From: Thermoplasmata archaeon
Lineage (GTDB): Archaea > Thermoplasmatota > Thermoplasmata > Lutacidiplasmatales > UBA184
Assembly: GCA_028864975.1 (NCBI GenBank)
Contig: JAGWLG010000018.1
Location: 1-62,520 of the forward strand
Length of the DNA stretch: 62,520 bases
Direction of reading: 5' to 3'
This document shows positions 58,196-62,520 of this stretch, one piece after another; position 1 is the first letter of the stretch; each line of letters begins with the position of its first letter. Both the position numbers and the translations under genes were made by a program. The notes under the pieces are model-generated. The model did not search any database, had not been told where the DNA came from, and saw only the letters and a program-made list of their open reading frames with translations.

Positions 58196-58686
58196 TGGTG
58201 TGGAGTCCATCCTGTTGGGCCGCGTGTTCATGAGGCGCGTGCGCTCCCCGTGGGAGGGGGTGGGGTGTGCCCGAATCCGAGGTTGAGATGGAGAAGGAGG
58301 GGGAGTCGACCCGATGCCCATGTTGCCTCGGCGCGCGCGAGCACCACTTCCCTGATGTCCGCCCCCTCCCCGTTCCGTGCCGCGCTTGCGGGGGGAAGGG
58401 CGTCCTCGAGTGAGGACGGCTTCAGCCGATGGCCGGCCGGCTCAAGCGCGACCAGGTGGCTGAAGTGCCACCTTCGCGGGACCGGCGCGCCTGGTAGACT
58501 CCGCCGGCAGGTGGCACGCCTCGCGGCATGGGCCGTCGAAGGCGTCAGCCTCACGGAGGAGCGGGGCGACCCTTCGCTCTCACCGGGCCCGGCGGCGGAC
58601 CGCCGCCGGTTCAGACATCGACCGCCTCCTTCGCGAGAACGAGGAGCGCCACCGATACCGAGCGCTCGAGGAGACACCCGTCGGCG
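58196..58686. other. Gene-free stretch
   Basis: About 490 bases with no supported gene. Open frames exist on both strands but have low-complexity, codon-unspecific composition. A GGCGGCGGACCGCCGCC palindrome lies near 58590. Confidence 0.4.
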
Positions 58687-58911
58687 TCAGGTGTGCTCGA
58701 GGAACTCTTCCACGCTGACCCCTGCGTCGCGGATGATGGCCCGAAGGGTCCCCTTGCGGAGATCCTCTCCAGGGTGCACCGGGACGGTCACGATCCGCCC
58801 GTCGGGATGCTTCAGGTGGAGGTGGCTTCCCCGTTGGTGGTCCTGGACGAAGCCCAAACGCTCCAAGGCGCGGATGACCTTCCGTGCCGTGAGCGGAACG
58901 AGTCGCGTCAC
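58687..58911 (-). CDS. hicA: HicA-type toxin
   Basis: 74 residues. Seen: A-R-K-V-I-R-A-L-E-R-L-G-F, G-S-H-L-H-L, and V-P-V-H-P-G-E-D-L-R-K-G-T-L-R-A-I-I. Known: the G-S-H motif supplies the catalytic His of HicA mRNA interferases, a dsRBD-like fold. It lies 4 nt after the antitoxin gene. Confidence 0.85.
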   Translation of the reverse strand: MTRLVPLTARKVIRALERLGFVQDHQRGSHLHLKHPDGRIVTVPVHPGEDLRKGTLRAIIRDAGVSVEEFLEHT

Positions 58912-58915
58912 GTCC

Positions 58916-59125
58916 TCAAGCCTTCACGGGCTCGAGGATGACGAAGTGGGTGGGGGGGACCGCCCTATCGCGGGTTTCGAGATAGCCCAGGATTGCTTCC
59001 TCCATGCGCTCCAAGACCTGCTTCTCGGTCTTCCCCTGCGTGATGCAACCAGGAAGTTCCCTAACGGTCCCCACGAACCACCCATCCTCATCCTTCTCCA
59101 CGAGGATGTGGTACTTCGTTGCCAT
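58916..59125 (-). CDS. hicB: HicB-type antitoxin
   Basis: 69 residues from the ATG at 59125. Seen: Y-H-I-L-V-E-K-D-E-D-G-W-F-V-G-T-V-R-E-L-P-G-C and T-Q-G-K-T, the partly degraded RNase H-like fold of HicB with the P-G-C turn. No C-terminal DNA-binding domain. Partner of the downstream toxin. Confidence 0.82.
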   Translation of the reverse strand: MATKYHILVEKDEDGWFVGTVRELPGCITQGKTEKQVLERMEEAILGYLETRDRAVPPTHFVILEPVKA

Positions 59126-59133
59126 CGCTTCAG

Positions 59134-59541
59134 TCAGGCGCTCAGCTCCTCTTGACATTTCCGAGAGACCTCTCTCGGCAGGGGAGAGAGGTCTCGAGGG
59201 GGCGGGCACTCCTCAGGCTCCCAGGCCCCGCACCCACACTCCGGCCCGCGCCAGATCCCGACCCCGACCTTCAGCATCGCCCCATGGTGCACACAGTGCG
59301 GGGTCGGTTTCAGATCGGGGCTGTCGGCCTTCAGGAAGACGAGCCCGCGCGAGACAGAGTCCGCCCCGTTCTTCGGAGGGTTGGCGGACCTGGTAGGCAT
59401 CTCCCGGAGGTCTCGAATCTGCATCGCGGTCTCCCTCACAAGCTGAGGGGGACCGCGCGCGGCTCCAGGGGGTAACAGGGGAGGCTCCACCGTCTCGAGA
59501 GGATCCTTGACCTCTGCGATGCGGCCTCGAGACGGGCTCAC
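59134..59541 (-). CDS. Zinc-knuckle protein of the mobile cluster
   Basis: 135 residues from a GTG. Seen: helical, charged first half (M-Q-I-R-D-L-R-E-M), then H-C-V-H-H-G-A-M-L-K-V and P-E-C-G-C-G-A-W, a C-x-x-H...C-x-C zinc site common in archaeal virus and plasmid proteins, and a charged C-terminus. Ends 9 nt before hicB. Function unknown. Confidence 0.55.
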   Translation of the reverse strand: MSPSRGRIAEVKDPLETVEPPLLPPGAARGPPQLVRETAMQIRDLREMPTRSANPPKNGADSVSRGLVFLKADSPDLKPTPHCVHHGAMLKVGVGIWRGPECGCGAWEPEECPPPRDLSPLPREVSRKCQEELSA

Positions 59542-59562
59542 AGCCTCCCCAGTGCAGCGTGA

Positions 59563-59732
59563 CTACGCGAGGGCGCCCTCTCCCGCTCTCAGGAGGAGGG
59601 CGCTCGCGGCCGCGCGCTCGAACCGAAGGACCTGCCTCCGGGGACAAGCCGAACGCCAACAGGTCCTTCGGGAGGACGAGCTGCCGAACCCTATCCCCGG
59701 AGAAGCAGGGCGCTCGCGGCAGCTCGTTCGAA
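59563..59732 (-). repeat. Tandem remnants of the DUF932 C-terminus with a palindromic element
   Basis: Two minus-strand pieces, 59691-59732 (F-E-R-A-A-A-S-A-L-L-L-R-G-stop) and 59563-59622 (F-E-R-A-A-A-S-A-L-L-L-R-A), match the C-terminus of the intact DUF932 gene (F-E-R-M-A-A-T-A-L-L-V). Between them lies CCGAAGGACCTG (59623-59634) and CAGGTCCTTCGG (59660-59671), a perfect 12-bp stem. Confidence 0.6.
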
Positions 59733-59853
59733 CTCCCTCGACCGCGCTGGGGACACGCGTGGAGCGATCTCGTGGGTGATCGCCGAGGTGGCGACCGAGA
59801 AGACCGCCATCCTCGGCCACAAGCCGGAAGACCGGGGCACGGGCTTCTCGGGA

Positions 59854-59891
59854 GGACGCGCACCTCGAAGCGGAAGCGAGGGGACGCGTCC
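59854..59891. repeat. Palindromic element
   Basis: GGACGCG (59854-59860) and CGCGTCC (59885-59891) followed by GAAGG. Same core as elements at 31928 and 45454. Confidence 0.65.
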
Positions 59892-59921
59892 GAAGGTTGT
59901 ACGCCGCGAGGGCGTTGCACC

Positions 59922-60782
59922 TCAGACCCCTGCTCGGCCCCGAGGGGGGACGAGCAGCGCGGTCGCGGCCATCCGTTCGAAGGCGCGTTCGCGGTCAGGA
60001 TTGACCCGTACCTGATGGGTCAGGACGAACGTCGCGGCCTGATAGGCGGACCACCGTGACAGGAGGCCGTTATGGGTCGCGGCCACCTCCGCCCGCGCGC
60101 CGATGTCGGACGCGTAGCAGAGCGGGAGCCCCGCCGCGACCAGGGAGGGTTCCACGTCGCTCGATAGGACCTCCTCCCCCATCGCGGTCTCGTAGAGGCG
60201 CGTGGCGTCTCGGAACTTGTCCAGGATGCCGTGGATGGCCCGCTCAAGCATCCCGAGAAGGTCCGTCGCGCTCGACAGGTGAATCTCACGGAACGCGACC
60301 ATCGCGTCCATCCCTGCGGAGAGCTGGTTGGCACAAGCGAGCCTCACGCCCACACCCTCGCACGTCAGCGCGAGCATCGAATCCACGGAGTTCACCACGC
60401 GGATGCCAGGGTAGACCGCATCGCGACCGGGTAGCTCGTAGCGCGTCCCGACGACCAGGCGGACCTCCATCCGACGGCCCCCGCTGAAGAGGGTGATGCG
60501 CTCCCGCGGGAACGCGGGCGCCCCCTGCTCTGGGGCGGGCTTGTCGAGGGCCTCGCCGATGGCGTGGACGGCCTCCGCGACCTGGTGGTGGGGGAGGAGT
60601 CCGTAGCGATGGCTGACCACGCTCACCACAGCCCCGTTGTCCGACCTGCGGACCCCGCGGTACTGGGCGAGCCTCCCGCCGTCCGGTCCGAAGACCGGCA
60701 CCAGGTCGAACCGGGGGACCTGGTCGGGGGTGGCGAAGTTCTCGGTGGCGGCGCGGCGATCGGGTGTTTCCTTGGCGAGCAT
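59922..60782 (-). CDS. DUF932 phage/plasmid-like protein
   Basis: 286 residues from the ATG at 60782, which lies at the edge of a palindrome. Seen: Y-R-G-V-R-R-S-D-N-G-A-V-V-S-V-V-S-H-R-Y, E-V-R-L-V-V-G, G-I-R-V-V-N-S-V-D and V-R-L-A-C-A-N-Q-L-S-A-G. Known: Y-x-x-v-x-x-(D/S)-x-(G/T)-x-x-(L/V)-x-x-V-(S/T)-x-x-Y and C-x-N are the core of DUF932 (TIGR03299-type) proteins found on phages and plasmids, of unknown biochemical role. It is the first gene of the mobile-like cluster. Confidence 0.8.
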   Translation of the reverse strand: MLAKETPDRRAATENFATPDQVPRFDLVPVFGPDGGRLAQYRGVRRSDNGAVVSVVSHRYGLLPHHQVAEAVHAIGEALDKPAPEQGAPAFPRERITLFSGGRRMEVRLVVGTRYELPGRDAVYPGIRVVNSVDSMLALTCEGVGVRLACANQLSAGMDAMVAFREIHLSSATDLLGMLERAIHGILDKFRDATRLYETAMGEEVLSSDVEPSLVAAGLPLCYASDIGARAEVAATHNGLLSRWSAYQAATFVLTHQVRVNPDRERAFERMAATALLVPPRGRAGV

Positions 60783-60811
60783 TGTCGTCCTCGGGGACGA
60801 CGGACGACAAT
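60781..60811 (-). promoter_or_regulatory. Palindrome at the DUF932 start
   Basis: ATTGTCGTCC (60781-60790), 11 bases, GGACGACAAT (60802-60811), perfect 10 bp; the start codon at 60782-60780 overlaps the first arm. Confidence 0.6.
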
Positions 60812-61149
60812 GCGCGTCGCGGCTCCACGGACGGGGAAGCTCGCCAGCGCGGAGCAGGCTTACGTGTCGCTATCGAGGGCCCGGGAGTCGGCGGTGGAGG
60901 ACGCGGACTCGCCTGACCGACGCGCGAGGCGTGGGGGGAGTGGAGGGGGAAGGAGAATGCGGGGGAGCATGTCGGGATGGGAGGATGGCGAGAATACGGT
61001 GAGCCTGAGAAGGATCGAGGAGGCTTGGACAAGCCGTTGAAGTTGGGGGCCGAGCACGGGCTCGAGGTGGACGTGGAAAGAGGACTCGAACCCAGCGGAT
61101 AGGGGCGCTCCGCACCTCGCGAACGGGCTCGGAAGATGCGCCGGTGAGG
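60812..61149. other. Gene-free stretch
   Basis: No supported gene in 340 bases. A GGACTCGAACCC word near 61083 resembles a tRNA T arm on the minus strand, but no cloverleaf forms. Confidence 0.45.
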
Positions 61150-62505
61150 TCAACCGACCCGCGTACCCTGATCGGGCCCGCACTGTTCCCCGGTGTGGTC
61201 GGCCGGGGTGACCACGCCACCCGCCCTTTTCCGGGGCACGCTCGCAGCGAGGGCGTGGCTTGAGAGGGACCTCGTTCGACTCGCCCGCCTCCGTCTCCTA
61301 GCGAGCACAACGACCCATGCGGTGGCCACCGCCGCAACGGCTCCTACCAGCGTCCAGACGACCCAGGCGGTGAAGTTCCCTGTCGTTGGTGTACCATGCC
61401 AGATCACCTCCACATCGTTCGAACCAGCATTGGCCACGAAGATCTCGCCTCTCCCGTCGTCCATTGCGATGGCGATTGGTTCGTTTGCGACCGAGATGGT
61501 CGCGACCACCGCATTGGTGGCGTCTGAAATCACCGAGACGACGCCCGGGGTCAGCCCGAGATCCCCGCCGGGGTCGGCCACATAAACTTCCCCCCGCCCC
61601 CGGTCGTACGCTGCATCGACGGGGTACGACTCCGCGCTCACGTTCGCGACCACGCGATGGGTCGCATCCGAGATCACGCCCATGCTGCTCGCGCAGGAAT
61701 CCGCGACGAACACCTCGCCTCGTCCTGAGTCATACGTTAGACCACTGGGCCCACAGCCAACCGAGATCTTGGCGACCACCCCCAGGGTCGCGTCCGAAAT
61801 GACAGTCACGTTGTGCTCGCCCATGTAGGCAGGCCGACCAACGTTGTTCGTGACGTAGACTTCCCCCACCCCGCCGTCGTATGCTATACCACTGGGGCCC
61901 GGACCGACGCTCACCGAGGCGACCACAGCGTCTGTGGCGTCCGAGATCACGCTCACGTTGGCCGAGCCCCCGTTCGCGACGAACACCTCGCCCCTCCCAG
62001 GGTCGTACGCCACGGCTTGCGGACCCGATCCGACACCCACGGACGCGACCACCTTGTTGGTCGCGTCCGAGATCACGCTCACGTTGGCCGAGCCATAGTC
62101 CGCCACGAAGATCTCGCCCTTGGCCGAGTCGTACGCTGCGCCCCACGGACGGTTTCCAACACCTACGGTGGCGACCACGCTATTCGTGCTGTCCGAGATG
62201 ACGCTGACGTTGTCCGACCGGAAGTTCGCGACGAAGACCTCGCCCTTGCCCGTGTCGTAAGCCAAACCCGACGGGCCGGCACCGACGCTAATGGCGGCGA
62301 ACAGGCAAGGGAGCGTGCATGAGGGTGGAGAAGGGTTCACCGCACCGACAACGAAGGACTGACGGACTCCACCGGAACGCGTAGAGGGTCCGGTACTGGT
62401 AGCGTGAGGAAGCGCGATACCGCCATGCAGGTCCTGCGCCTGCAACAAGACGAGGGCGACCACAAGGAGTGAGATCGCCGCACAGGTCACTCCGGGTCGT
62501 CCCAT
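61150..62505 (-). CDS. Seven-blade YVTN-propeller surface protein
   Basis: 451 residues. Seen: signal segment (about 8-25), seven repeats of about 43 residues with (D/S)-x-(A/G)-(K/R)-G-E-(V/I)-(F/Y)-V-A followed by V-S-V-I-S-D-(A/S)-T, a transmembrane helix (about 385-408) and a basic tail. Known: seven YVTN blades close a propeller; these proteins sit on archaeal cell surfaces. It is the intact counterpart of the two-blade protein at 28973. Confidence 0.8.
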   Translation of the reverse strand: MGRPGVTCAAISLLVVALVLLQAQDLHGGIALPHATSTGPSTRSGGVRQSFVVGAVNPSPPSCTLPCLFAAISVGAGPSGLAYDTGKGEVFVANFRSDNVSVISDSTNSVVATVGVGNRPWGAAYDSAKGEIFVADYGSANVSVISDATNKVVASVGVGSGPQAVAYDPGRGEVFVANGGSANVSVISDATDAVVASVSVGPGPSGIAYDGGVGEVYVTNNVGRPAYMGEHNVTVISDATLGVVAKISVGCGPSGLTYDSGRGEVFVADSCASSMGVISDATHRVVANVSAESYPVDAAYDRGRGEVYVADPGGDLGLTPGVVSVISDATNAVVATISVANEPIAIAMDDGRGEIFVANAGSNDVEVIWHGTPTTGNFTAWVVWTLVGAVAAVATAWVVVLARRRRRASRTRSLSSHALAASVPRKRAGGVVTPADHTGEQCGPDQGTRVG

Positions 62506-62520
62506 CGAGCTAGTGGAGAC

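Noticed and set aside
58228..58677. Minus-strand frame of 149 residues
   Set aside because: Arg/Pro/Ala-rich without structure or start signal; typical GC-driven open frame.
61070..61110. Possible minus-strand tRNA with GGGTTCGAGTCC
   Set aside because: T stem pairs at only two or three positions and no acceptor stem is present.

Overview
This window is GC-rich accessory DNA that reads as archaeal, most likely from a Thermoplasmatota-type euryarchaeon (inference, not proven). The reasons are AT-rich TATA-like boxes 22-31 nt upstream of start codons with few Shine-Dalgarno sites, many surface proteins built from Kelch, PKD and YVTN-propeller repeats with one C-terminal membrane anchor, a CARF-winged-helix regulator of the HFX_2341/DUF6293 type, and an archaeal-style RNase HI. 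No rRNA, convincing tRNA, CRISPR array or intact integrase was seen.

Layout. (1) 1-6234, minus strand: an operon of coupled genes (ATGA/GTGA overlaps) resembling a type IV secretion or DNA-transfer apparatus: a two-TM pilin-like protein, zinc-binding and repetitive proteins, a secreted anchored protein, a VirB6/TrbL-like protein and the start of a PrgI/VirB4-like protein. (2) 6303-16666: a PKD surface protein with a divergent regulator, and a 2152-residue Kelch/PKD receptor with cytoplasmic winged-helix-like segments. (3) 16795-20294: a ParB-like protein divergent from a CARF regulator, then a truncated type I restriction HsdR. (4) 20295-32964: small membrane and secreted proteins, zinc-ribbon genes, RNase HI, a shortened propeller and long non-coding stretches. 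(5) 33037-38932: VapBC, a propeller protein and a secreted Kelch protein. (6) 39302-45225: a mosaic of an OB-fold gene, three related toxin-antitoxin pairs, broken copies of one zinc gene and two copies of a likely structured RNA. (7) 45873-53727: two divergent beta-helix (spike-like) genes, then a second regulator/PKD-protein pair paralogous to region 2. (8) 54310-60782: a mobile-element-like minus-strand cluster (SLOG/YspA, zinc proteins, macrodomain, winged helix, HicAB, DUF932). (9) 61150-62505: a seven-blade propeller protein.

The most unusual features are structural. A family of about 15-20 dispersed palindromes (core GGGAGGAC...GTCCGAA) keeps paired arms while the arm sequence changes; several sit in frame inside genes, and one is shown as an insertion by comparison with a paralogue. 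Two copies of a roughly 220-nt RNA-like module conserve the same stems through compensatory changes. Palindromes overlap the start codons of at least five genes, three of them sharing one motif. Regulator plus PKD-adhesin pairs occur twice. These suggest an element-rich genome island that exchanges gene pieces.
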